A DNA stretch of 64,000 nt from Globisporangium splendens. Lineage: Eukaryota > Oomycota > Peronosporomycetes > Pythiales > Pythiaceae. The stretch lies in assembly GCA_006386115.1 (NCBI GenBank), contig VFIW01000005.1, forward strand, positions 744,001 through 808,000, written 5' to 3'. A program made the position numbers and the translations under genes. Of this stretch, positions 33,252 to 44,374 are shown in pieces (positions within the stretch are counted from its first letter, which is position 1; each line of letters starts with the position of its first letter). Below the pieces are notes generated by a model. That model was not told the origin of the DNA and made no database searches. It saw only the letters and a list, made by a program, of their open reading frames with translations.

Positions 33252-33641
33252 GTGCTTCGTTAGTACTTGACGTTGGACGCACCATTGATCTCGGAGAGTC
33301 ACGAGAGCGAATGCTGCGAGCTGGCGAAAACGGTCGAAAGTAGAGCAACAGAAGCTGGTATATGTATGTAGCAATTTGATAAAATCTTTCTGGTAAAACA
33401 CAAAGGGTTCGTTTCTTTTTTTTCAATCATTTCTGAATTTCCATGTTCTCTCTCGTGCATTAGGCTCATCGCCAATCGCGAGTGCTCTATATATGTGTGC
33501 ATCTATCTACTTTGTCCCGAGTGGATTGTGTGTGCGGATCCTGTTCTATTCTGCTCCGACATTTTCTTTTCTCTATTCATAATGGATGCCACATTGTTTC
33601 CATTCTCCTCGTCTTCCCCTATTGGCAGCCTCAGCATATTT

Positions 33642-35111
33642 TTACTGCGTCTTCTTCGACTTCGACTTTGGTTTGGCCACCTTGTTGAAAAACGCAAAGT
33701 AGATGCTCGAGCCAACGACGAGCAGCGCAAATATGATGCCCCAGCCGATCTTCACAAACAGCGGGAACGGCGCCGCGAACATACCCTGACCATGCTTCAC
33801 GACCACCAAGAGCTCCGTGGACACGACGATGACGCCGAGCCACGCACGTGGTCCAAGTTTCTTCACTGGCTGCGCTTGGCCCTTGCCCTGCACGTGTATC
33901 GTGAACGTGCAAAAGATGTAGTACTCAGCAACGGCGTAGCTGCCGGCTGTGTACCAGATCGCCAAGCGGTAGACATTCAGCGAGCTCGACGCTGGCACCC
34001 AGAGCACAGTCTTGAGGAAAAACGAGTTGAGCAGCATGACCGAGAGAATCGTGACCATCGACATCACGCGCCAGAAACGATCAGCCGAACGGAAGATCTT
34101 CCAGTCGTACGCGAGCCAATACGCGGGCGTGAACTGTGCCAACGCGCGCTTTGCCTTGCCGCTCAAGTTGGGGATCTTGCGGATGCCGACCCAGTTGAAC
34201 TTCTGCATCTCGTACCAGCGACAGATCTTCATGCCCAAGTAAATGCCCGCAGCGTTGCACGTGAAGATGTCGAGAAACAAGTGGTCCCACCAGCACTCGT
34301 TAAAATTCGCGAGCCAGTGGCGGAACGACAGCTCGTAAAACTCGTACATGATGCTCAGCACCCAGCAAATGAAGTAGCTGCGCACCATGAGCGCGCCAAC
34401 GATCCATCCCAGAAAGTGCATGATCACAAAACGGTCAAAAAACGTGTTGCGCAGATTGTAAAAGTGCGATTCCGGGTTCTCTGGCGTGTACAAGCGGCAA
34501 TCAGCGGCATACGAGACTTCAGGGAGTTCCACACCGAGCGCTGGGTCGAAGTTCTTCATAAACGCACGTGCATCATCGGTGCGCAAGAACAGCATGAAGA
34601 TCAAAAACATCTCGTAGAGGATGAAGCATCCGGTCGCCAGGCGCCAAAAGATCGGGTGCGGACGCATAAAGTGGCCATCCGGCAGTTGCAGCATGCAGTA
34701 CGTCAGGAAGAACACGCCCGCGTACTTCACACCACGCTTCACATCATGCGCACGTTGCACGTCTGGGTCGTCCGACGTCGGTGCCGTCTCGTGGAACGCG
34801 GCATACACGATCCACAAAATCAACAGGAAGCCGCACGTGAGCGTGTGCGGGTTGCTCGTCCACTGGTCCTCGTTCTCGTCGTCGACATCCACCGTTTCTT
34901 CCATACTCCACTTGCGGTTCTGGTAGTTGCTGCCGCGGCGCCCGCCTTCCTCGTTCTCACCCTCCGTCGCGCTGCTCTCGTTGCCGTAGACGGCGAGATC
35001 CGATCCTTTGCGCACGCGCAGCACCTGGCGCTGCTGCGTCTCGGCGAGGTCCATGGCCGCGCCGTAGAGCTCCTCGTCTTCCGACAGCCGCTCCTGCTGC
35101 GCCTTCGTCAT
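33642..35111 (-). CDS. Phosphatidylserine synthase (base-exchange type, PSS1/2 family)
   Basis: An ER membrane enzyme that swaps the head group of phosphatidylcholine or phosphatidylethanolamine for serine. A single exon of 489 aa. The N-terminal 95 residues are acidic and soluble. About ten hydrophobic segments follow. The signature region is CRLYTPENPESHFYNL, then DRFVIMHFLGWIVGALMVR and EFYELSFRHWLANFNECWWD, with HLFLDIFTCNAAGIYLGM, all typical of PSS. The protein ends KKTQ, a KKxx dilysine ER-retrieval signal, which supports ER location. The first ATG of the longer open frame is not a true ATG; MTKAQQERL at 35111 is. Convergent with PURH, with 390 bp between stops. Confidence 0.92.
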   Translation of the reverse strand: MTKAQQERLSEDEELYGAAMDLAETQQRQVLRVRKGSDLAVYGNESSATEGENEEGGRRGSNYQNRKWSMEETVDVDDENEDQWTSNPHTLTCGFLLILWIVYAAFHETAPTSDDPDVQRAHDVKRGVKYAGVFFLTYCMLQLPDGHFMRPHPIFWRLATGCFILYEMFLIFMLFLRTDDARAFMKNFDPALGVELPEVSYAADCRLYTPENPESHFYNLRNTFFDRFVIMHFLGWIVGALMVRSYFICWVLSIMYEFYELSFRHWLANFNECWWDHLFLDIFTCNAAGIYLGMKICRWYEMQKFNWVGIRKIPNLSGKAKRALAQFTPAYWLAYDWKIFRSADRFWRVMSMVTILSVMLLNSFFLKTVLWVPASSSLNVYRLAIWYTAGSYAVAEYYIFCTFTIHVQGKGQAQPVKKLGPRAWLGVIVVSTELLVVVKHGQGMFAAPFPLFVKIGWGIIFALLVVGSSIYFAFFNKVAKPKSKSKKTQ

Positions 35112-35930
35112 TGCCGTTAGCTGTTGATGCTCACTACTGCTGCTGTTGTTGCTATCAAGCGCTTTGTCTGCACGTCCGAAGCGCCACAAGCACACACGTC
35201 CTATTGGCTTCTGGGAGCTTCGCTGCGATCTCGAAAATGATGGATGAGCTCCCAACAAAAAGTGCTGTGATACATCCACCAAAAAGCACAAAGCAGGAGT
35301 GAATGTATGCGTGTGCCAGCGATTTGTTTCTCACGGTACTGCTCGGACACCATACAAACACCAATATATTGTATTTGTTGTGTCGGATGCAGTAGTTTCC
35401 GGGTCTTGTGAGGGAAAAATCGATGGCAAGGAAAACACAGCAGCTCGTCATGGAAATAGTGCCTCCGTCTGTTTGCAAGGGGTACTATTGTTCAGATTCC
35501 GAGTCTGCATTCACTCTGCGAGCGGAATGCATGCTGCGTCGCTGTGTGTCAACATGGTGATTGGTATATGGGATTTCCATTTTCTCTGTGAAGCTGAGCT
35601 TTACTGCGCTCCGCTTGTAGCGCATGATGGGGATGTCGTATATTCCACGCACATCTATCTGTCTTGCTTTTGATCGCAGCATACACTGCTGGAGCGGAAA
35701 CGTGGTGATTGGAGTCACAGCACCAATCATCGCTGCTGCATGACGATTCGCGTGCACAATGCATCTCTTACGAGGCTGGTTGACTTTTCACGTTTGGTGT
35801 TGAAAGTGCTGAAAATTTGCATGCGTTTTACTAGTTTTGGCTTTGTCTTTTGAAGCTTATGTCGTTGACTGGTCATACAGCTGATGTCCAAGCGAATTCG
35901 GTTTTAAAGTGTTGTTGCTGTTGATGGCTC
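35112..35930. other. Intergenic, no gene seen
   Basis: 820 bp between the PSS start and the PI3K stop, both on the minus strand. It should contain the PSS promoter. No element could be named. Confidence 0.5.
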
Positions 35931-38900
35931 TTAGTGCGCCATGAGATGGATAGCGTCGTTGATTTGCGTGGTCTTGGTGTTCAACGCGACCTTGATCAGT
36001 TTCTTGAAGCGCTTCTCGGCTTCTTCATCGGAAAGTTCGATCATGAGCGTTTTGTGAACCCATTTGATGTGCTCAGAGGAGGCGAATTCTGGAATACCAC
36101 ACGTCAACGCAAGCACCAACAAAGTGATCAGTAGGTTGGAGTGTGCACGTAGGACTCGGAACGCGTCACAGACCAGTTTCTTGAAGATTTCGTAGTTGTC
36201 GCTGCTCTTGCCGCCAATGACGTCAAGCATCGATGGAGTGAAGACGAATGGCGCACGTTCACGCTTGACACCGACCTTGGATTTGAAGTTACCCAAGAAA
36301 TGACCAAAGTCGATATGGAAGAACTTTCCGGACCGCTGCAGCATGAGATTGTCGTTGTGACGATCGCCGATGCCTAAAACGTACGTAGCTACGCAATACC
36401 CCGCGCAAGATCGGATGAAGTTCTGGGTGATTTCTTCGTCTCGTGGTGGTGGGGTCGCACTTTTCTTACTCATCCCACGAAGCAGCTTACTTGGAGAAAG
36501 TGGAAAGCACGTGGTCATTGACGGTGTTGGGTCAGATTTGGACGGACTGCGTGGCTCTTGTTGCAATTCTATTGTTTCTTTCTGTTCTTCAGCCGGTGAT
36601 AGTTGTACAGCTGGGAGATCTGTTTCTGCATCGCCAACTCCACTTGGTGCATCGTCGCCGCTTGGACTAAGAGATTGCTGGTCAAACAGCCACTCCGACA
36701 TGACCCCGTCTTGCATGAGAGCATCCCTAGCTGATTTTAACTTTCGCGATAGCTTCGTTCGCGAATTTTCGTGCCGGCCATAGATGATACTTGCAAGTGT
36801 CTCCGATTCTGCCACAACTTCAATCATACCAATTTCGTCACCCGTAGAAATGCAAGCATACGGAATGAGACACAACTCGAGTCCAGCTTCCCGCCACAAA
36901 TCGTCCATTACGCGGAGAATCTGGAGGACGAGCTGGTCTTGACGCAAATCATCTCCAGATTTGAAGATCACGTATGGCCGTCCATGTTGAGCTTTTGCGT
37001 TCTCCAGCTGTAAAAACAATGGACGCTTCTTCGACTCCATCACACGGCATTTGTCCACAATGAATCCACTGTAGAATGTTCGAGGGTGCAATGGGATCTA
37101 GAAGTTCATAAAGCCGTAGTTAGTACAACAGAAATTAGCTTTCGCACATGTCACAAAGTACCTGGAATGTTTCTGGCAGTATTGCACGCTTCAATTCTTC
37201 CTGCAACCTTTCTTTCCGTGATGCTTGGGACCCCTCGAGCTTTACCACTGCAGCGATCTCTTCCAGCTTCTTCATGACATAGACCGATTGCCGCAGCTCG
37301 AGCTTGTAGCTCCCGCACAACTCAAGATACAGAGACATAATAAGCGCAAAGCGTTCTGCTGTCTGGTCCACATGCGCTTCAGCTTTCAAGTACCAGTACA
37401 GCAAATACCCAATTTGGGAAGGGTTCATCAAACCTCGCATCAAGAGAAACCTTGCGAGCGCTGAGTCGTGATACTGCTCGTTTTTGAGCACTTGGACCAG
37501 CTGCAGCAGATACAAGCGAAGTCGGTGATCTGGTAAAGCGTGCATACAACGCACAGCGTATGCTCGAACTTTTGGATCTGGAAACAGTGGACTGAGAAGC
37601 TGGAGTGCTTGCAGATAGGTTGGAGGCTGCCAGAGAATCAAAAGGCGGTACGCTTCCATGACTTGCTCCCTGTGGCTCCAGTCCACCGACAACAGAAACG
37701 TCGGAAGTAGCTCAGGTTCGCCGATCAACGACAATCGAGAATCCCAAATAAATCTTCGATCCTCCTCTGACAACACCATCAAAGGATCTTTCCTCACTTG
37801 AAGCAGAAACTTCTGCCTCGATTCTGCGAGCGATCCCATTGGATCCGTTTCTCTGTGAGACTCGACAACCGACGAGTCGACTGGGTTGTAGAAAATCGAC
37901 GCCCGAAAGGTAATGCTCCTCTTTTTGGCAATACTGGAGAAAGCAAAGATTTGAGGAGACCATCCAGAGCATTCCACTGTGAGACCAAGCTTGCCAAGAA
38001 CATTTGCTTTGCTTGGACGATCACGCTTCAAACAGTTTTCAACATCCAACGGCGTAATCACTCCTCCTGCAACTGGCATGGAACGGAGATCCAACTCCAT
38101 CGGGCCAGTTCTTAAAGCATGTCCGAAATCGAACAGGTGCACACCAGTCCATGCAATCGGTCCACTCTTGGTCTTCAAAATGATTCGAAGATGGGAGCCG
38201 TGAGGGATATTACTCAACGAAATCCCCATATCTGTTCCAGGAAGCTCGAACGAGCACTTTCGAGGAGATTGGCCGGAAGATCTGTCCTTTGACGGAGACT
38301 TGGGGCAAGAAATTTGAATCTTTCGACTGATCAGCGGCATATTTCCGAGCTGGATGCACATGTCAGCGTGGGAAATTGCACTTGGACAGCTTATTTCAAG
38401 ATTGTTAAGACTGACGACCAGTTTTCGAGCATCCTCAGCCGCATGGACGTCAGGTGTTGGAAACACTTCTGTGACTGGTTCATCGGAATCTTCTCTTTCA
38501 CTGTGCGTTTCGGGGTGCTCGATGCCTTCACTTCTAGTGTTGGTTTCTGCTGAGGCGTGTGATATGTGAAAGAACTCGTTGTAGTGGAAATACAAATATC
38601 GACCGAGCTCTTGAGCTGTCAGTTCCAGAATGCACGTGTCGTTTTCCGTGACCACAGGACCAACCAGTTTCGTTACCTTGCCATCTTGAACTTCTTCGCA
38701 ATGGCGTGCAGTCACTACTTCCAGTATTCCGACAATTTTCGCAGGCTCCAAAGTTGCTCGGTGCACACCGAGGGGTGATACTCAAAGAATGGAGCTGCGA
38801 GCACCATATCATCTTCATGGTAGAGCGTACTCGAGAGTACATCACTTTCGTCGCTGCAGATTTCTGCGCCGCTTGCCACAAAAACTGATCTTCTTTGGTG

Positions 38901-40358
38901 GAGAATGCGTTTCGCAATCGTATTCTTCATGCCAACGTAGGACTTGGGCAGTCGCTCATCTGAAAACTAGAGGTAACAAAATAGTGGACGAGGTAAGACT
39001 ATCAAGTAGTCATAGAGCTGGGTAGAAGCGGCACTCATACCTTGATAACAAGACGATCGTTTGCCTCGTCAACACCATATACCCGAATTCTGCGTGCTGA
39101 AAAGATGGACATTAGAGCTGTTTTCACATACTCCAATGCGTGGTCCAGCTCGTTTTCTGGAGACATGTGGGGAACATGGTCCTTGCAAAACGTCTTTACG
39201 GAGCATTTTGCAAGACCGCCAGGCTCAGCTGATGGGAACTCGCATTTCCGATTCGCGAGAGAGAACTGAAGAGCCCACTGCTTGTAGCTCTCCGTCTGTC
39301 AATTCCAGTAATGAAATCTCTATAAGTAGGATTCACATATGCAGCCGGTGATATCAACACAGAACTCACCTCTGACGCGTCGCACACAGAATCATTCGTT
39401 TCTGTTTGGATCTGCTGGCTCAGTGCCAAGCTCAGCTTTGAGATCACTTGCATCGGCACAACCAGAAACTCCACCAGCTCCATCGCGACCACTTTCATTT
39501 CGGAGTTTGCATGGCGCACAAAGTAATCCCCAATGCCAAGTTTCATCGACGGCATGAGCTCTGCTTGCCGGACAGCAAACGCATTGTCCACGGAATGCCG
39601 TGTTAGCGATAAATTCCCACTGATGATGATGTAGAATCGAGCATCTTGGGCTGGGTCACTGCACGAAAGCGACATGCTCTCGCATGGGCGCATGCTCTCT
39701 CGCTGACTAGCAGCAACCAGCGCCGTGATTTCATCTGGCGTGAGCGCGTTGAAGTACGGGATGCTGCACATCAACGACAGCGGCTACGTTTTTCGAGACA
39801 ACAAGTCAGTCAGGGTATCTAGCGCTGAGCAGCTCATGTTCAGACAAATGTTCTTACCGTAATATTCTGCTGGCGCAATTCGATTTCGTCTTTATTGCGG
39901 TCATTGAACTGCATGTTCATGCGCTTCATGAACATTAGTTGGCGGAACACGAGCTTCCATTTGTTCTCCTTGACCCCACCTGTCTTCGTCGTCGACTCCG
40001 CTTGTTGCTTGCCGCCTGGAGCCTCTCCATTATCGTCAACACCTTCCACAAACCGTATTTCGGCGCTCTCTCTCGCCTCGTCGATCGGCTCGAGTGCGTT
40101 CCAACTGCAACCCTCGATCGCGAGCGTCAACCTCAGTGGATCCACGACGCGTCCATCTCGCTCATGTCGCCCTTCTCGTGCGCTTAGTCTGCTCGTGAGT
40201 CTGCTCTGTCGTGGTGTATTAGAGACTGGGAACCGAGATGCTCCTTTGCGGCGTCCGTTTCCTTCTAACGCGCGGTCCTTTCTTTCCATTGCGTCCCGCC
40301 ACATCCACGCCACCTTGAAGCTATAAATACATCGCGCCATTCCGCATTCTGGAAACAT
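35931..40358 (-). CDS. Phosphatidylinositol 3-kinase with N-terminal cyclic-nucleotide-binding domain (one frame disruption)
   Basis: Exons: 40358-39858, 39783-39370, 39295-39041, 38966-37162 and 37097-35931; about 1,380 aa. A disordered N-terminus ends in WKLVFRQLMFMKRMNM. A cNMP-binding fold follows at about residues 170-275 (LMCSIPYFNALTPDEITALV, FYIIISGNLSLTR, GIGDYFVRH). Then a possible RBD-like piece, a C2-like region, the PIK helical domain (RLLILWQPPTYLQALQLL) and the catalytic domain. There VIFKSGDDLRQDQL, GIGDRHNDN and HIDFGHFLG give the ATP-binding, catalytic and metal-binding residues. About 75 Ser- and Pro-rich residues are inserted between MSEWLFDQQ and EEITQNFIRSCAGYCVATYV. Near 38,761-38,785 the frame changes with no ordinary intron (see finding). 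The lipid-kinase call is firm; the class is unsure. Confidence 0.85.
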
Positions 40359-40800
40359 GCAGTCGTATCATGTGTCTCTTGCTGTATGCGTCTCAATCCG
40401 CTCGTACTTAATCGGAGCTTTATCGAATGCTGCTTTGTGGAGACTGAGTCTGGTCAACTGAGTTTTTTTTTCTTCTCTTTCTTCTTGGGATTGTATGTGG
40501 AGGATGAGGGGCAGAGAGAGAAACGAGTTCCCGCATCATTTCTATTTGGATTTGCCTCTAGGCGAGCAACGCCGGAAGGAAGGAAGCGCGCTCGTCATTG
40601 CCAGCCCCGCGCGGTTAACGCACACACACATACGCACGCAGTATACGCGGCTTGCATTTCCCCCCAGTAGTGCGCGCCATTTGCCGCCGTCTGTTTGAAT
40701 TGGCGTCGGCGTTGCGCAACGAGTTGAAGTGGTGGGACAAACATTCGCCTCGGACCTTCAACGTTGAGCACATTACCACCACCGCACTGCAGCACTCTCC
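40359..40800. promoter_or_regulatory. Divergent promoter region PI3K / CRT-like transporter
   Basis: 440 bp between divergent starts. It contains a T run, GA-rich purine stretches and a CA-rich repeat. No specific site named. Confidence 0.35.
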
Positions 40801-42798
40801 ATGGGGTTCAAGAATCCGATCCTGAGCTTAGGCACCGATGCCGGCACGGGCAAAGCGTACCACATTTGCTCGCGAAAGGTGAGCGCATGCGTCTTGTGTG
40901 CTGTTTGAGAGCTGCTGCATAGCTTGGCTTCCTGCCCAAGGAAGGACGCAAGAGAGTGCGTTTTGGCTGATCATGGCTTGTATTTACGTGCTGCAGTCGC
41001 TGTTGTCCTTTGCGGTAATCATCCTGCTCATGCTCTCGATGTCATCGGAGAGATTCATGTTCAAGTTGATGGTGGATCGCATGGAATCCTACAGGTATGC
41101 ATGGGGGTGTGCTTTTGGTATAATGTGCTGTTTACTACGGGACTTGGGGGAGTAATCCAGCGAATGCTCGTGCTTTGTGTTCATATTGGCGATAGATACT
41201 TTCTGTGTCAGTTGATGACGTTTCTGTTCATCCCGCCGCTGTTCTGCATCATCGGCTACAAATCCACACAAGACGTAAGTTCTGTTGTTGAGTTTGAGTG
41301 CATAAAGCTCTGTGTGAATGCGTCATTCCTTATTCTAACAAGCGCTGTTATTCTCCTTTAGGATTTCATCGAAGAAGAGCTCACAGAGTTCCCGAAATTG
41401 CATTTCTTTGCCATGGGCATTCTTGATTTGCTTCATGCACGTTGGAGGATGCAGTCTCATACAGTTTTTGCTCTTCTAGAAGTGACGGCTGACAGTTTCT
41501 ATCGTTTGTCGTAGGCGATGCTTTTGTTCCTCGCGGGCGGCAAAACAGAGCCGATCCAGACGCTGCTGTTCATGCAAGCGTCGATTCCGCTCTCTGCATT
41601 GATCTCCTCTTTGGTTTACGGAACGAGGTGCGTCTAGCTTTTTTCCTTTTCACTGGCAAAGCGTTGTAAAATGGACTCGAGCGCTTGACAATATTAATGC
41701 TCGATATGATGCAACAGATACACGCGCATACAAATATTAGGGATGCTGGGGATCTGCGGTGGCATTTTGGTGTCTTTGCTTCCGAATCTCGAAGAGTGCG
41801 TGCAAGTATATGATTGGTGCTTACTGGAATCCAATGTTTCTGACCTTGCCTTATGAATGTCTGCATTGCACCAGCCTTGATAGCGACAGAGACGACGATC
41901 GCGAGAGCGCTTGGAACAGGTATGGTCCATAATTTGCTAACTATGTTGTCGCTGTATCGTGTTTTAATGCTGACTAACTATTGTATTTTGTACTCGTGAT
42001 GGAAGCCTGTTTTATCTACTTGCTGCCGTTCCCGGGTCGCTGTCCATGATTTACAAGGAGAGAGCGATTCGCGACCAGCCCATGGACATGGTGTATTTAA
42101 ATGCGTGGGTGTCCGTGTACCAGTTTATTGGGGGTCTCATGATCGCACCGATCATCTTTGACGCTGAGGTATGAAACTGGCCGTGTCAGCTGTGTTAGTG
42201 AGTGTCGCGCCAATATTTCGATGCTGAAGATGTTTGTATCTTTGTAGTTTCTTCATTTAAACCAGAAGATGAGCGGATTGGAGTGTCTGATCAATGGGAA
42301 AGCGGAGGTTACGACTGACGGTTGTGAGGTGCGTAGCATGCGACGTACAAGCTCATCTTATGTCCGACAGCACTTATTGACCTGACAGCATTTATCCAAC
42401 CTGTTCTTCTTCTTATGTAGCTCGGTATCGTGATCTTAGTATTCTACGTGTTGTGCAATGTGTGCATCAACCTCCTTCTCATGCAAGTGATTAAGATGAC
42501 AAGCATCGCGGTTATGTACGGAACGACGCTCGTTGGATTTTTCCTGTCCTTCGGTGTCCTGGCGTGGTACCAAATGGATCCGGACGAGTTTGGTGCCATG
42601 AATTTCCACGACGGTGTTCGCGACTGGATCCCAGACTCCATTTACGTAGATGTCGTGGCGTTTGTGATCCTGTTTGCTGGGAAAGTCTTGTACCAATGGG
42701 ACGAAGATCCGGACGTAGAGGCAACAACCCGGTCGGCGGAGGACAAGGAAGCAGCATCGCTACTGAACGATGACGACTATGGTCTCCGCTATATGTAA
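40801..42798 (+). CDS. CRT-like transporter (drug/metabolite transporter superfamily, ten TM)
   Basis: 395 aa from ten exons: 40801-40878, 40997-41094, 41196-41274, 41362-41436, 41515-41627, 41718-41795, 41875-41919, 42006-42168, 42248-42328 and 42421-42798. The phases match throughout if intron 4 uses a GC donor (CAT|GCACGT). About ten hydrophobic segments are seen. The block MGILDLL, then KTEPIQTLLFMQASIPLSAL, resembles the chloroquine-resistance-transporter family (TxGPIQ, then IPL). YLNAWVSVYQFIGGLMIAP fits its second half. A loop between TM7 and TM8 carries two Cys (LECLING and TDGCE), as in CRT proteins. The tail has EAASLL, an ExxxLL sorting signal, pointing to lysosome or vacuole. Likely cargo is small peptides, amino acids or thiols; this is inferred from the family. 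Confidence 0.78.
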
Positions 42799-43105
42799 AT
42801 GCAATTGGCGAAACAAATGACGAAAGTTTTGAGCGCGTTCCTCTTTCGTGAGAAGGTGGATTGCATCCCAATGTGAGGAGAAGGCAACAGGTAGACTGCA
42901 GAGTACGTACGACTGGGTTTTGCTCACCCTCCCGTCGAACGGTTTGTGTACATATTCTAATAGTATTTAGATCCTTGGGAGATGCGTGTTGCATGAGTTG
43001 TGTGCGTGTCTGCGTTGTTTCTCATCCTCGTTACTGCTTTGGTCCTAGCAACTCTCTCTCGAAATGGCTTCCGATCTTTGAAAGGTCGCGCGCGACTTGG
43101 CGTTG

Positions 43106-44193
43106 ATGCACTCTCACCAGGTGAGTATATGCCTCAGTTGTCGGCAACAACCGTGCGAGTGTTACGATGACATCGTCCTTGAAGCAAACAACAGCGTCAC
43201 GATTGGCGAAAAGCAAGAAGCCTCTTTCGGATATGCACCAGCTCCAGCGCGCTGTGAAGGAGCTGCAGCGTGAAGCCGCCGATCAGCTCGTGCTGGAGGT
43301 GGAATCGCAAGCCGCTTTTGAGTTCTTGACATCGCAAATCAAGGCACTGAAGAGTGCGTTCGATACGCTCTCAGATGTGCTCATGAACGAAATCGATGGG
43401 GTGCGGAAGGATACGCATCGCAAGTTGAGCGATATGGACGCGCTTTTGACACGGCAAGTGGACATGCACAAGGCGACGCACACCGAAGTGATGCAGCTGA
43501 AGCGGACGATGGAGATCTGGTCGGTGAAAGAGCGCGACTGGGCAAAGGACAATGAGATCCTGAAAGCCTCGCACAGCCACAATATCGAGTGGATGCAGCA
43601 GTTGCAGTGAGACGTGATGAATATGAAAGACAAGATGCACGAGTTCAAGACTGATGTTGCGTACTGGATCACAGCTGTGTGCGAGGAAACGAACAATCTG
43701 CGCATGCATTGGCAGAAGCAGGTCGATGACATGACGGAACGATTGCAAGAGTTTGACACCACTGCACAGAAGCAAGCGATCGAGAGCCGTGCCCAGACCC
43801 AGCAGCGGATCGGTGACATGGAGTTGATGGAGCAGGCTTTCAGTACGTTGCAGAAACAACAGCTTCACGTTCGCACAAACCTAGAAGACCACGTGCAGAG
43901 TATGAGCTCACAAACTTCGTTGATCGTCAAGAAAATGGAGGTACTGGAGTCTCAGTGCAGCTCACAGAAGGCAGCGATCGAACAGATCAAGAGTAAAAGC
44001 GCATCCATCGAGAAAGAGCAGCGACGACGAATGGAGAACATCAGCAACATGTTTTCGGTAAGTGGGCTGTCATTTCACTGGACTTTTGAGACAGAAAAAA
44101 ACTGATCTTGTGTGTTTCGATGGCGGTTTCTGGCTCCAGGTGTTTGCTGAGGCACTGAACATGTCACCAAATGCTGTCGGAAGAATAGCATAG
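43106..44193 (+). pseudogene. Coiled-coil protein gene interrupted by an in-frame TGA
   Basis: The frame from 43167 to 44057 is one continuous heptad-rich coiled coil (AVKELQREAADQLVLEVES, then QTQQRIGDMELMEQAFSTL), broken only by TGA at 43608-43610 after WMQQLQ. The coil resumes at once with DVMNMKDKMHEFK. The last exon after GTAAGT is 44140-44193 (VFAEALNMSPNAVGRIA). Without the stop the protein would be about 314 aa. The start may be ATG 43167, or a 15-base exon at 43106-43120 followed by CAG|GTGAGT and an acceptor at 43187. The family is unknown. The two halves have equal coding quality, so the stop is recent or an error. CGA to TGA is the simplest change. Confidence 0.6.
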
Positions 44194-44374
44194 TCGCATA
44201 GCTCGAATGTCAACATGAAGCGATATGATGACGAAACGCAACAAAAGGCACTACATGGAGATCAAACCTTCCGCTAATATAAACCGATGCGGGTTATAGA
44301 GGAGAACTAGTGCTGTCAGGCTCTACTTGTGTCATGAACATGAACACAAGCTTTGCGTATGCTGAACATTTCTT

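Noticed and set aside
32412..33401. 329-codon minus-strand frame
   Set aside because: Antisense shadow of PURH, with typical mirror composition.
33495..35120. 541-codon plus-strand frame
   Set aside because: It is the exact antisense of the phosphatidylserine synthase gene and is Arg-, His- and Val-rich with no domain: a shadow frame.
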